A stretch of 64,000 nucleotides of DNA from Streptomyces antimycoticus. Its GTDB lineage: Bacteria > Actinomycetota > Actinomycetes > Streptomycetales > Streptomycetaceae. Position numbers and translations under genes: made by a program. Each line of letters opens with the position of its first letter. Within the stretch, counting starts at the first letter, position 1. The notes below the pieces were generated by a model. It saw nothing but the letters and a program-made list of their open reading frames with translations, made no database searches and was not told the DNA's origin. The DNA lies in contig NZ_BJHV01000001.1 in NCBI RefSeq assembly GCF_005405925.1, positions 1,550,001 to 1,614,000 of the forward strand, written 5' to 3'. Below, in pieces: positions 9,172 to 18,508 of the stretch.

Positions 9172-12100
9172 TCACGACCGGTCCGCCGCCTCGGCGGGCG
9201 CATCCGCGCCCGTCTCGGGGCGGCGGTACATCCGGGTCGCGGTGATCTGGCCGTGCACCTGCTGCTCCTCCTCCGTCTCCCGGGCCGGCAGGCCGGGCCG
9301 CAGATGCTCCTCGACACTGATGTACTTCAGCCCGGCCCGCAGGTCCGCGTCATTGCGCAACCGGATCACCAGCGGGAACTCGGCCAGCGCCGTGGTGTCG
9401 AACAGCCCCGTCGTATAGAGGAGCTGGACCCCGAGCGCGTCCGCGACAGCCCGCTGAAGCTCCAGCAGATAGGTGGCGTTGGCGCGGCCGATGGGGTTGT
9501 CGAGGAAGAGGGTGCCCGCGTGGCGGTGCTTGTCGCGGCCCCGGTCGTTGCTGCGCAGGGCCGCCATCGTGCAGTACAGCGCGATGGCGGCGGTCAGCAA
9601 CTGGCCGCCGGAGAACACATCGCCCATCTGTCCCACCGGCACCCGCTCGGCCCGCAGCACCGCGTCCGGTTTGAGGATCTCGACGGCCACCCCGCGCGGC
9701 TGGAGCGCGGCGTGGACCCCGCGCAGCAGCAGCGACATGCCGTCCCGCCGCAGATCGGAGTTCTTCCGGACGGCGGAGCGGGTCGCCTCGTCGATGACCT
9801 CGCCGAGCCGCTCGGCGAGCGTGGCCTGGTCGGGGTCCTCGAAGCGGATCCGCAGGAACTCCTGCCCCGACCACTCGCCGAGCCCCTCCGGGAGCCGGGA
9901 GAGCCGCTGCGCCGAACGCAGGGTGGCCAGGCAGGACTCGACCAGGCCGCGCAGCCGGTCCACGATGGAGTCGCGGTTGCGCTCCAACTGCTCGAGCTCG
10001 TCGGTGAGCACGCGCAACCGGGGCGCGAACGCGTCGGCCCAGGCGGCGGCGTGCTCGGGCAGCGCGGCCGCGGGGAGTTCGCGGATCTGCTGGCGGGCGG
10101 GGGTGCGCACCTGCTCGTAGCGGGTGGAGTTGGCGTGCCGCACCAGCACATCGCCAGCCTCCCGCACCGCCGACTCGGCCCCCGACAGATCGGCGGCGCA
10201 GCCGCGCAGTGAGCGGCGGGTCTCGGCGGCGGCCTGACGGGCCTCGGCGAGATCGCCGGCGTATGGCTCGGGCCGCTCGCCGTCGTCCTCCGCGCCGGGG
10301 CCCTCGCGCAGCAGATCCCGCAGCAGGGCCGCGGTCTCGTCGAAGCCGCCCGCCGCGTCCTCGGCGGAGCGGTGGGAGCGCACCAGGTCGGCGTGGGCGG
10401 TACGGGCGGTGTCCAGGGCGTCGGTACGGGCGGCCAGTTCGCCGTTGGCGGTGCGCAGCAGCTCCTTCGCCTGCTCGGCGTCGGCCGGGACCGTCTCCTC
10501 GGGCAGCTCGGTGTGGGCGTCGCCGTCGGCGGGGGCGAGCCGCTCGGCCTCGCCGCGCAGCCGCCCGAGCTGCTCGCTCGCCGCCGACGCGCGGCTCTCC
10601 AGCAACTGGACGAGCGATTCGGCGCGGGCGGCGGCGGCCTGCCGGGAGGGTCCGTCGGCGCCGTCGGTGCCCTCCAGGAGCTGGGCGGCGCGGGTGCGGA
10701 CCTTGTTGGTGAGCCGGTCGAGGGAGGCGAGGGCGGCGCTCTCGTCGCTTTCGGCGCGGGCCTGTTCGGCGCGCAGATCGGCGCCGACGCCGACCTTCTC
10801 GTAGACCTGCGAGGCGGCGCGGTACGCCTCGCGGAGCGCGGGCAGCGAGGTGGTGGGCGGCTCGGCGTCCTCGCCGAGGTCGTCGGGGGCGCCGGCGATC
10901 TCCGCGCGCTCGGCGCGCAGGGCGCGGGCGGTACGGTGCGCGTCGTCGGCGGCGCGCTGGGCGGCGCGCCGGTCCTCGTCGGCGGAGCGGGCCCGGTCCA
11001 CGCAGCCCGCGGCGCGCTCCTCGTACTCGGCGGCCTCCTCGGCCAGTTCGCGCAGCCGGGTCTGCCAGGTGGCGCGCTCCCGCAGCCGGTACGCCAGACC
11101 GGCCAGCGCGTCCGCCACCCGGCGGGCCCGCTGCGCCGCCTCCTGGCGCTCGTCCCGGACGCGGGCGGCCTCGGTGGCGGCCTCGTCGGCCTCAGCCCGT
11201 ACCGTACGCGCCTCCACCAGCTCGCGCTGCGCGGTGTCGGCGGTCTCCCGGCCGGTCTCCGCCGCCGCCGCGAGCTCCGCGAGCCGCCCGGGCGGGCAGC
11301 CGGTGCGCCAGGAGGCGAGCCGCGCGGACAGCGCCCGGTCCCCGGCCAGCCGGGCGGCGAGCGCCCTGATCTCCTCGTCCCGCTCGGTGGCGCGGGCCCG
11401 CAGCTCGCGCCGCTCGTCGTCGGCGGCGCGCTCGTCGTGCATCGCCGGGTTCGGCGGCACGAGGAAGACCCCGCTGTCCTCGGTGCCGGGTGCGGGCGTC
11501 GGCGCGAGCAGCGCGGCGGACGTCCCGACGGCCACGGCGGACCGCGGCAGCAGCGACGCCTGGCCGAGCACCGCACGGGCGCGGGCGTGGGTGTCGGGGT
11601 CGGTGATGACGACGCCGTCCACCAGCTCGGGGCGGGCCGCGAGCACGGCGGCGTGGTCGACGGGGTCCACGGCCTGGGCGAGGTAACGCCAGCCGGGGAG
11701 GGCGGGGATGCCGTGCTCGCCGAGGTATTCGACGGCCGCCAGCACATCGGGGCTGGGCGGCAGCAGGCCCCCGTCACCGAGCGCGCCCAGGATCCGCGCG
11801 TCGTCGGCGGCGGCGGTCCGCAGCTCGAAGAGCTGCCGCTCGGCGGAGGCGACGCTCTCCTCGAGGAGCTCACGCAGCGCCTCGGCGTTGCGATCCAACT
11901 CCTCGGCGGTCAGCGGCCCGTCACCGAGGGGCCGCTGGGCGGGCGGGGTGCGGTGGCCGCGGTCGCGGCCGCTTTCAGGGGCGGGTTCGGGTTCGCCGCC
12001 GGGCTCGGGGCTCCAACAGTCGGAGTCGTCGGTGGTGGTGGCGGCCTGGGTTACGTCGGCCGTGTCGGTGTCGGTGTCGGCCTCCCCTTCGGTCCGACCG

Positions 12101-14742
12101 TCGTCACCGTCCCCGACCCGAGCCGACACCTCTCCGGACGGCCGAGATTCGGCCGCCACCACCCGGGCGCCGCCGCGCGGGGCACCCGACGGGGCCGCGT
12201 GGGTGCCGTGGGCGGAGTCCGTGGCGGCCGGGGCGCCGCCGCGCGGGTCGTCATCGCCCGACGGATCGTCATCGACCTCGTCGATCCGTACCGTCAGCCG
12301 CCCCGCGGGCCGTGACTCCGCGGCGAGCGGACGCCGCCCGGGGGCCTCCCCGGGACCCGCCTCCGCGTCCTCAGCAGACTCCCCTCCATGGCGAGTGGGG
12401 CGCGTCTCTTCCGCCTCACCCACCGGTCGGGCATCCGTCCGTGCACCGCCGACCGGGGCGGAGCCGTCCCCCGGCACCTCGCCCACCGGGCACGGCTCAC
12501 CGAGCGCGCGGGAGGCGGCAACGCCGTCACCGCTCGCCGGGTCGGAGGCGGAACCCCACCCGTAGTCCTCTCCCACGAGGCGTTCGCGGGTGTCGGTGGG
12601 GGGCTCCACGGCGGCGTAGGCGTGGTCGTGGGGCGCGGGCTCGGCGTCCAGGGGGATCGTGCGGGTGGAGGCGCGGAAGGCGGCGGGGAGTTGGGAGAGG
12701 CCGATGTCGTCCGCGTCCTCCTCGTCCACGCGGACGGTGATCCACCCGGCGCGGACGGAGTCGGTCGGCAGGGTGCGGGCGCCCCGTCGGCCCACGGCGC
12801 CCGCGCCCGGAATGCGCACCGTCACCCCGCTCACCGCGCGCGCGTCCGCCGCCGAGGGGCGGGTGGCGGCGCGCGGGGCGGGGACGGCGGCGGAGGGCTG
12901 CGGCAGGCCCAGCAGTTCGATCAGGCGCTGCTCCGCGCCCAGCGCCTCCGCGGCCCGCCGCTCCGCGTCGTACGCGGACTCCGCGGCCCGCGCCGCGTCC
13001 ACCGCTCGCGCCGCGGCCAGGTCGGCGCGGGCCTCCTCGGCGGCGGCCGTCTTCGCGTGGTCGGCGGTGCGCCGGGCGGTCTCGCGGGCCTCGTCGAAGG
13101 CGGCGACCGTGGTCTTCTCGGCGTCGCTCGCGGCGAGGGCGGCGCGGGCCGGGTCGGCGTCGGGGGCGGAGTCGTCGAGCCAGCCGGCGCGGACGGCCTC
13201 GGCGGTCTCCTGCTCGACCTCGGCGAGCCGCTGGCGCAGATGCTCGGCGTCGCTGCGGGCGCGCTGGGCCGCTGTGGCGGCGGAGGTGGCGTCGCGGTGG
13301 GCGGCCTCGCCGGCCTCCTGGAGGGCGGCGGAGCGCTCCTCCTCCTCGCCCGCGACCCGCTCTCCGTCCGCCGCCGCGGCGTGCAGTGCGCGGACGAGGT
13401 CGCCGGCGGCCTTGGCGCGGGCGGCGAGCGCGGGGGCCGCGTCCCGCTCGGCCTCGCGGATGGCGGCGGCCACGCGCGCGGAGCGGTCGGCGGCGGCGCG
13501 GTGGCGCAGCACCGTCTCGGCGGCCTGCCAGGCGGAGTGCAGGGTGCGGGCGTCGTTGAGCTCGCGGCGCTGCGCCGCGGCGCCCTTCTCGGCGGCGGCG
13601 AGCGCCAAGGAGGCGTGGCGGTAGGCGAGTTCGGCGGCGACGAGGTCGCTGCGGCTGCGGGCCGCCTCGGCGTCGGTGACGGCCTGGGCGGCGGAGTCGA
13701 CCCGCTCGGCGAGCTCGGCGGCGCGCGCCCGCTCCTCCGCGCCGCGTGCGGACAGCCGCCGGGCGAGCGTACGGGTGCGGCGCTCGGCGCCCGCGTGCAC
13801 GCCGCGGGCCTGCTCACGCCGCTCGGCGGCCTCCGCGATGCGCTGGAGCAGATCGAGCGAACCGGCAGTGAAGTCGCGCTCGGCGGTCAGCTCGGCGCGG
13901 CGGCCCAGCTTGTGGGCGAAGCCGTGGACGAGGTCGGCGAGCCCGTCGGTGTCGCGGGTGTCGGTGACGGCGCGCAGCAGGAGGTCGGTGAAGTCGGAGT
14001 CGTTCTTGACCGCGAAGAGCCCGGCCGCCTCGCCCTCGTCGGCGTTCATCTCCCGCTGGTAGCGGAAGAGTTCGGGGTCGAGGCCGAGCTCGCCGAGGTG
14101 TTCGTTCCAGCGCTCGTGGATCTCCACCCAGACCACGTCGAGATGCGGATACGCCTTGCCGGCCTCCGTAAGGGCGTCACGGAAGCCCTTCATGGTGCGG
14201 CGGCGGCCGCGTGCGGTGGAGGCCCCCTCGACGGAGGGTCGCACCGCCGCCGACTCGGCGACCGGCAGCGAGTCCAGGCTCATTCCGGGGCCGGGCCGGA
14301 AGGAGTACCACGCCTCGGCGAACTTCCGCGGGTCGTTGGAGACCTGACGGCCGCGCCATTCGCTGACCTTGCCGACGACGACGGTCTCACCGGTGACGGT
14401 GTGCTGCCACTCCAGCGCGACATGCCCGCAGTCGTCGGCGAGCAGGAACTTGCGCAGCACACCGGAGCTGGCACCGCCCAGGGTGTTGCGATGGCCGGGC
14501 AGCATCACCGAGAAGATCAGCTTGAGCAGGACGGACTTGCCGCCGCCGTTCTCCAGGAAGAGCACACCGGCGGGGGCGGGGCGGCGCGGCGGGCCGACCG
14601 GCTCCTCCTCGAAGAACTCCGCCTGGGTGGGCGCGGGGCTGGGCACCGGCTCGCCGACTCCGCGCAGGTCCAGCACGGTGTCGGCGTAACGCGCACCGGC
14701 CGGCCCGATGGAGTAGAGGCGGATCCGGGACAGCTCGTACAT
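9172..14742 (-). CDS. SMC-like (MukB/JetC-type) coiled-coil ATPase
   Basis: 1856 residues with SMC-type architecture. An N-terminal half-head carries Walker A (ENGGGKS, residues 64-70). Long Ala/Glu/Arg-rich coiled coils flank a central region. The C-terminal half-head has an ABC signature (SGGQ, about 1711-1714) and Walker B (LFLDNP, Asp about 1748). The residue after the Walker B Asp is Asn, where ABC ATPases usually have the catalytic Glu. The centre contains an acidic, low-complexity insert (about 635-935) followed by a compact hydrophobic region that could be the hinge. The start is ATG after the upstream gene with a 62-bp gap. Position behind two smaller genes recalls MukF-MukE-MukB and the JetA-JetB-JetC part of Wadjet, but no JetD/TOPRIM gene lies nearby. 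SMC family membership is well supported; a role in chromosome organisation or plasmid defence is inference. Confidence 0.75.
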   Translation of the reverse strand: MYELSRIRLYSIGPAGARYADTVLDLRGVGEPVPSPAPTQAEFFEEEPVGPPRRPAPAGVLFLENGGGKSVLLKLIFSVMLPGHRNTLGGASSGVLRKFLLADDCGHVALEWQHTVTGETVVVGKVSEWRGRQVSNDPRKFAEAWYSFRPGPGMSLDSLPVAESAAVRPSVEGASTARGRRRTMKGFRDALTEAGKAYPHLDVVWVEIHERWNEHLGELGLDPELFRYQREMNADEGEAAGLFAVKNDSDFTDLLLRAVTDTRDTDGLADLVHGFAHKLGRRAELTAERDFTAGSLDLLQRIAEAAERREQARGVHAGAERRTRTLARRLSARGAEERARAAELAERVDSAAQAVTDAEAARSRSDLVAAELAYRHASLALAAAEKGAAAQRRELNDARTLHSAWQAAETVLRHRAAADRSARVAAAIREAERDAAPALAARAKAAGDLVRALHAAAADGERVAGEEEERSAALQEAGEAAHRDATSAATAAQRARSDAEHLRQRLAEVEQETAEAVRAGWLDDSAPDADPARAALAASDAEKTTVAAFDEARETARRTADHAKTAAAEEARADLAAARAVDAARAAESAYDAERRAAEALGAEQRLIELLGLPQPSAAVPAPRAATRPSAADARAVSGVTVRIPGAGAVGRRGARTLPTDSVRAGWITVRVDEEDADDIGLSQLPAAFRASTRTIPLDAEPAPHDHAYAAVEPPTDTRERLVGEDYGWGSASDPASGDGVAASRALGEPCPVGEVPGDGSAPVGGARTDARPVGEAEETRPTRHGGESAEDAEAGPGEAPGRRPLAAESRPAGRLTVRIDEVDDDPSGDDDPRGGAPAATDSAHGTHAAPSGAPRGGARVVAAESRPSGEVSARVGDGDDGRTEGEADTDTDTADVTQAATTTDDSDCWSPEPGGEPEPAPESGRDRGHRTPPAQRPLGDGPLTAEELDRNAEALRELLEESVASAERQLFELRTAAADDARILGALGDGGLLPPSPDVLAAVEYLGEHGIPALPGWRYLAQAVDPVDHAAVLAARPELVDGVVITDPDTHARARAVLGQASLLPRSAVAVGTSAALLAPTPAPGTEDSGVFLVPPNPAMHDERAADDERRELRARATERDEEIRALAARLAGDRALSARLASWRTGCPPGRLAELAAAAETGRETADTAQRELVEARTVRAEADEAATEAARVRDERQEAAQRARRVADALAGLAYRLRERATWQTRLRELAEEAAEYEERAAGCVDRARSADEDRRAAQRAADDAHRTARALRAERAEIAGAPDDLGEDAEPPTTSLPALREAYRAASQVYEKVGVGADLRAEQARAESDESAALASLDRLTNKVRTRAAQLLEGTDGADGPSRQAAAARAESLVQLLESRASAASEQLGRLRGEAERLAPADGDAHTELPEETVPADAEQAKELLRTANGELAARTDALDTARTAHADLVRSHRSAEDAAGGFDETAALLRDLLREGPGAEDDGERPEPYAGDLAEARQAAAETRRSLRGCAADLSGAESAVREAGDVLVRHANSTRYEQVRTPARQQIRELPAAALPEHAAAWADAFAPRLRVLTDELEQLERNRDSIVDRLRGLVESCLATLRSAQRLSRLPEGLGEWSGQEFLRIRFEDPDQATLAERLGEVIDEATRSAVRKNSDLRRDGMSLLLRGVHAALQPRGVAVEILKPDAVLRAERVPVGQMGDVFSGGQLLTAAIALYCTMAALRSNDRGRDKHRHAGTLFLDNPIGRANATYLLELQRAVADALGVQLLYTTGLFDTTALAEFPLVIRLRNDADLRAGLKYISVEEHLRPGLPARETEEEQQVHGQITATRMYRRPETGADAPAEAADRS

Positions 14743-14804
14743 GGCGGCGGACTCTCGTTGTCGGAAGGGGTGGTGATGTCGGGCGGGCGGGGGCGGGGCG
14801 GGGT

Positions 14805-15688
14805 TCAGGAGTGGAAGGGGAGACCGGCGTCGGCCACCAGATCGAGGTCGTCGCCCTCGTCGGGGGCAGCAGGGTCGCGCTGCCGTCGCTGACGGGGACG
14901 ACACCGAGCTCCAGCAGCTCGGCCATGGCGGCGGTGGCCGCCATGTCGCGCACCTGGAGCTGATAGCGGGCGGTGGTGCGGTAGGTGCCGCCGGACTCGT
15001 CCCCGGTGCGCTGCAGAAAGCCGGAGTCGACCAGGAAGGCGAGGGCCTTGCCGACGATGCCGGTGGTGGAACCGGCGAGCCTGCGCGCGTCCTTGGTGGC
15101 GCCGGTGGCGCTGCGCCGGGCGTACACCCGCCAGGCGGATTCCAGCCCGGGCGCTCCGGTGGCGGGGTCGGTGTTCTCCCCCTGCTCCTCGGCGCGCTCC
15201 TCCAGCCGACGGCACGCCTGGCGGACGAAGGCGTCGACGCCGTTGACGGTGACCCGGCCGATATAGCCGTCGTCGGCGAGGTCCTCGGGGCGGGGGAACG
15301 CCAGGGCGGCGACGGCGAGATGCGCGAGGCCGTGCAGAAAGCGGTCGGCGGAGTCGGTGGCGGCCCGGCGCGCGTAGTCGCCCATGCGGACGGCGAAGAC
15401 GGAGTCCTCGGCGGCGGTGACGGCCATTCCGGCGCGGGTCGAGACCTCCAGCACGATGAGCCCGAGCCCGGCGGCGACGGCGTCGGCGAGGCGCGCGAAG
15501 GCCGGTTCATCGCGGTGGCGGCGCAGCAGCTCGGCGTATTCGACGTCGCGCGCGGGCAGCAGCTTGGGCTGGAGTCCGAAGGCCACCAGCCGTGCGGCGT
15601 CGGCCGCGTCGGCGGGCGTGATCCCGGGCGCCGCCGGGGCGGGTGCCGCGTCCGGCGTTGTGCTGTCGTCGATGTCGTACTCGGTCAC
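14805..15688 (-). CDS. Putative MukE/JetB-like accessory protein (frameshifted)
   Basis: About 294 residues once one base is restored. The start is GTG at 15688 with a strong GAGGAGG site 9 bp upstream. The body is mostly helical, with a C-terminal stretch (FLVDSGFLQRTG, then TYRTTARYQLQVRDMA) that looks like a winged helix. Near 14862 a GGGGG run is one base short. The frame that leaves LLPP is rescued by DEGDDLDLVADAGLPFHS and a stop at 14805, and the length leaves remainder 2 modulo 3, as expected for one lost base. A 15-codon reading frame (15732-15685) links the stop of the preceding gene (TGATG) to this start (GTGA). It may be the true N-terminus if another base is missing. The assignment rests on size, gene order and coupling to the SMC gene, not on a diagnostic motif. 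Confidence 0.55.
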
Positions 15689-15731
15689 GGCTGAACCTCC
15701 TCGCGCGGGGCGTCTTCACTGGTCATGGCCA

Positions 15732-17262
15732 TCAGGCCACCTCCGCCCGGTCGGCCGCCATACCGGCCGCGTCCAGCAGGGCGGTACCCACTATCAGGTC
15801 GGCGCCGCCGAACTCGGGGTCGTCCAGCTCGGTGCCGTCGTCCACGGCGAACAGCAGCCGCTGCTCGCCCTGCCGGTAGGCGGTGCCGACCGGGGGCTGG
15901 CGGCGTGGACGGCGAGGAGGGCGATCAGATAGGGCAGTTCGGGGTCGCGGCGGCGGGCGTCGGCGAGCAGCCCGGACAGCCGGCGAGGGGCGTCGGCGGG
16001 CAGCTCGAGCAGCTCCATGGCCACCGCCAGCTGCTCCTCGCTGAAGCGGCTGTCGTCGGGGGTGGCGATGAGGTCCGGCTCGGGCATCTCGGCGCCGAGG
16101 TGCTCACGCTCCACGGGCGGGGTGAGCAGCATCTCGACCAGGTCGCCCATGCGCACCGAGGTCGGGGTGCGCAGGCCGGTGCCGCGGGCGAAGAACGCGT
16201 CGGTGACCCGGCCCGCGCGGTCGAGGGGCAGCGGGAGGACGGGGGCCAGAAGCTGGCCGTACAGGTCGTATCCGGAGCGCGGGGCGGGGGGTGCGAAGGC
16301 TTGGCGGTCCTGCTCGGCGCGGAACAGCGGACCGGCCTCCAGCAGCCGGGACTGGAGCTGGGTGTGGCGCCGGATGCAGTCCTTGACGATGTCCACGAGC
16401 TCGGCGGCGCGCCGCTTGTGCTCGGCGCTCTCCGCCTCGTCGCGCGCCTTACGGATGTTGGTGAGGATCGCGTTCTCATGGCGGTAGCGGTCGGCGACGT
16501 GGTCGAGCGCCTCGCTGATCAGCTCGGGGACGGTACTCAGCCAGTCGACGGCGCGGACGTTGCGCCGGGTGGCGTCGAGGGTGCGGCGCAGCGTCTCCGA
16601 GTACTGCACGGTGCGGTAGCGGGCCTGCTCGGCCGCGAGCTGGGCATCGGCGAGCCGGCCCCGGCTGATGAGGACCTCCAGCTTGACCTCGGCGGCGATC
16701 TGGGCGCTGGTGACATCCGTGTCCAGCGCGCCGACCAGGACGTTGACCGCCTCGTCGGTGGTGCGCAGATAGACGCTGCCGCCGGGACCGGGCACCTCTT
16801 CGATCAGCTTGAAGTCATAGTCCCTGCGGACATAGACCCCATCGGGCCCGAAGGTGCCGTAAACGGCGCGGAAGCCACGGTCCACACTGCCGACGTTGAT
16901 CAGGTTCTCCAGCACCCAGCGGGCGACCCGGTCGTGCTCGGCGGCGGGGCGCCCGGGGCCTGGGCCGCGATGCGGGGCAGCAGCCTGGTCACTATCTGCT
17001 CGTGGTCGGCGCCGGTGTCGAAGTCCATGTGGAGCGTGACGAGGTCGATGGCGGCGAGGGCGACCTCCGCCATCGCGTACACCCCGTACTCCCCCGCCAG
17101 GTTGGCCTTGCGCGCGTCGAGGTCGTGCAGCGGCGCGGTGCAGGCGAGCGCGCGCAGCCGCCGGGCCAGGCCCTCGTCGGCGGCCGGGCCCGGGGCCGGC
17201 CGGGCAGCCCCTTCAGCGGTGTTGAGCTGGGGCGCGGCGGCCCCCGGGGGTGGAGATGTCAC
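15732..17262 (-). CDS. Putative kleisin (MukF/JetA-like) subunit, two frameshifts
   Basis: Two single-base losses split this gene. Restored, it runs from GTG 17262 (VTSPPPGAAAPQ) to TGA 15732, about 510 residues. The first break is near 16952, where a CCC run is one short and IAAQAPG should continue as RPAAEHDRVARWVLEN. The second is in the GGGGG at 15892, after which the frame continues GTAYRQGEQRLLFAVDD to AGMAADRAEVA and stop. The length is remainder 1 modulo 3, matching two lost bases. The protein is soluble and largely helical, with a coiled middle segment. First position in an A-B-C operon before a small winged-helix-like protein and an SMC protein suggests a MukF/JetA-type kleisin. I see no motif that proves it. 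The stop overlaps the next ATG as TGATG. Confidence 0.5.
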
Positions 17263-17392
17263 GTCGCACAGAGTAGGCGGTCGCACCGACAACGTACGAA
17301 ACGGCACGGAGATCCCGGTATGACGCACCCGATCCCCCGGGCGTGCACGCGCGTACACCGGCGCGTCCCCCGCACCTCACCGATCCGTCAGT

Positions 17393-18508
17393 CTACGGCT
17401 CACCGGCCGGTGGTCCGTCCAGGGCGAGCGCCGCGAAGGTGGCCAGCCAGTGATCGCCGGTGAAGTCCCCGGAGTCGGTGGCCGGGAGCCCGGCGGCCAG
17501 ATGGTCGCGGGCCGCCGTCCGCAGTACGTCCACCCGCGGATCGCCGTGCGGCAGGGCGGCGGCCAGGCGGCCGAGCGCGGCGGCCCGGCTGAGGATGAGG
17601 CCGAGGAGATGACCGATCTGCGGATCGGCGGGGTCGGAGACGACGGGCGGGGTGAGCACGGTGACGGGCGCGCCCCATTCGACGCCGGGCAGGAAGCGTT
17701 CCAGCCAGCGCGCGAACTCCTCTTCCGGCAGCACCCGGCTCATCGCCTCGGCCTCGGTGAGCGCGGGCGAGAGGAAGTCCTGTCCGGAGGGCTCCCAGTG
17801 GACGGGGGCGTCACGGTCGTCGGCGAACCAGCCGAGGACGGCCTCGGTGACCGGTTCGACGATCGTCTTGACGCCGGCGGCCGGCGCGCTGTCCAGGACC
17901 AGGCCGAGGGCGAAGGCGCTGTTGGTGTGGACGCCGTGCCGTACCGGGTAGGTGGCGCGCGCCAGCCATCCGCCCAGCAGTGCGCGGACGGCGTCGGCGG
18001 CCGGTTCCAGGGCCTTCGCCCAGCGCTCGCCCGCGGCTCCCGGGAGGCTCCGGCACTCGGCGGTCAACGCGAGCAGCCAGGCCCATCCGTAAGGACGCTC
18101 GAAGGAGGGATGGGCACGGAGATAGTCCGCCTCGGCGGCCAGGGCATCGACCGTAAGGTGCCCGTCCAGTACGGCGGTGACCTCGTCGGCCCGGATGCGG
18201 TCGGTGCAGCGACGCAGCAGCCGGACCAGCAGCCAGTGCATATGGACCGCGGAGTGCCAGTCGTAGGAACCGTAGAAGGCGGGGTGGTGGTGGCGCGGCT
18301 CCACCAAGTCCTCGGGGCCGCGCAGCAGATGCGCCGGGGCGTTGGGGTAGGCCCGGGTGACGTTGGCGGTGGCGAGGGCGGCGAACCGCGCCGCGTACCG
18401 GCCGAGTTCGCTCGCCGTCTCGTCCGGCCCGTCGGATTCGTGCGGCTCGTTGGGCTCATGCGGCTCGTGCGGCTCGTGCGGCTCGTGCGGCTCGTGCGGC
18501 TCGTTCAA
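17393..18508 (-). CDS. DUF2891 family protein
   Basis: 371 residues from a TTG start at 18508 that overlaps the pcp stop as TTGA. No ATG or GTG lies between that point and the conserved body, so the start is either this TTG or lacks a normal codon. The first residues are a run of Glu-Pro-His triplets. The body (LATANVTRAYPNAPAHLL, HHPAFYGSYDWHSAVHMHW, YGWAWLLAL) is typical of DUF2891, a helical family often found near peptide or sugar utilisation genes and with no established reaction. It is the last gene of the DUF969-DUF979-pcp operon, so a link to pyroglutamate or peptide use is likely but inferred. No signal peptide is visible. Confidence 0.8.
   Translation of the reverse strand: MNEPHEPHEPHEPHEPHEPNEPHESDGPDETASELGRYAARFAALATANVTRAYPNAPAHLLRGPEDLVEPRHHHPAFYGSYDWHSAVHMHWLLVRLLRRCTDRIRADEVTAVLDGHLTVDALAAEADYLRAHPSFERPYGWAWLLALTAECRSLPGAAGERWAKALEPAADAVRALLGGWLARATYPVRHGVHTNSAFALGLVLDSAPAAGVKTIVEPVTEAVLGWFADDRDAPVHWEPSGQDFLSPALTEAEAMSRVLPEEEFARWLERFLPGVEWGAPVTVLTPPVVSDPADPQIGHLLGLILSRAAALGRLAAALPHGDPRVDVLRTAARDHLAAGLPATDSGDFTGDHWLATFAALALDGPPAGEP
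18454..18504 (+). repeat. 9-bp tandem repeat (ctcgtgcgg) at pcp/DUF2891 junction
   Basis: Five near-perfect copies of a 9-mer, with degenerate flanking copies, directly follow the TTG start of the DUF2891 gene. On the coding strand they read Glu-Pro-His. Unit length is a multiple of three, so copy-number change would not shift the frame. Confidence 0.85.

Noticed and set aside
3846..9317. Long reading frames on the minus strand under the repeat protein (580, 549 and 536 codons)
   Set aside because: They are mirror images of a repetitive GC-rich gene: low-complexity Gly/Arg/Ala products with no domain, and they follow the repeat period.
10372..14892. Long plus-strand frames (647 and 834 codons) across the SMC-like gene
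   Set aside because: Antisense shadows of a strong coiled-coil gene; compositions are Gly/Ala/Arg runs and no start context is seen.
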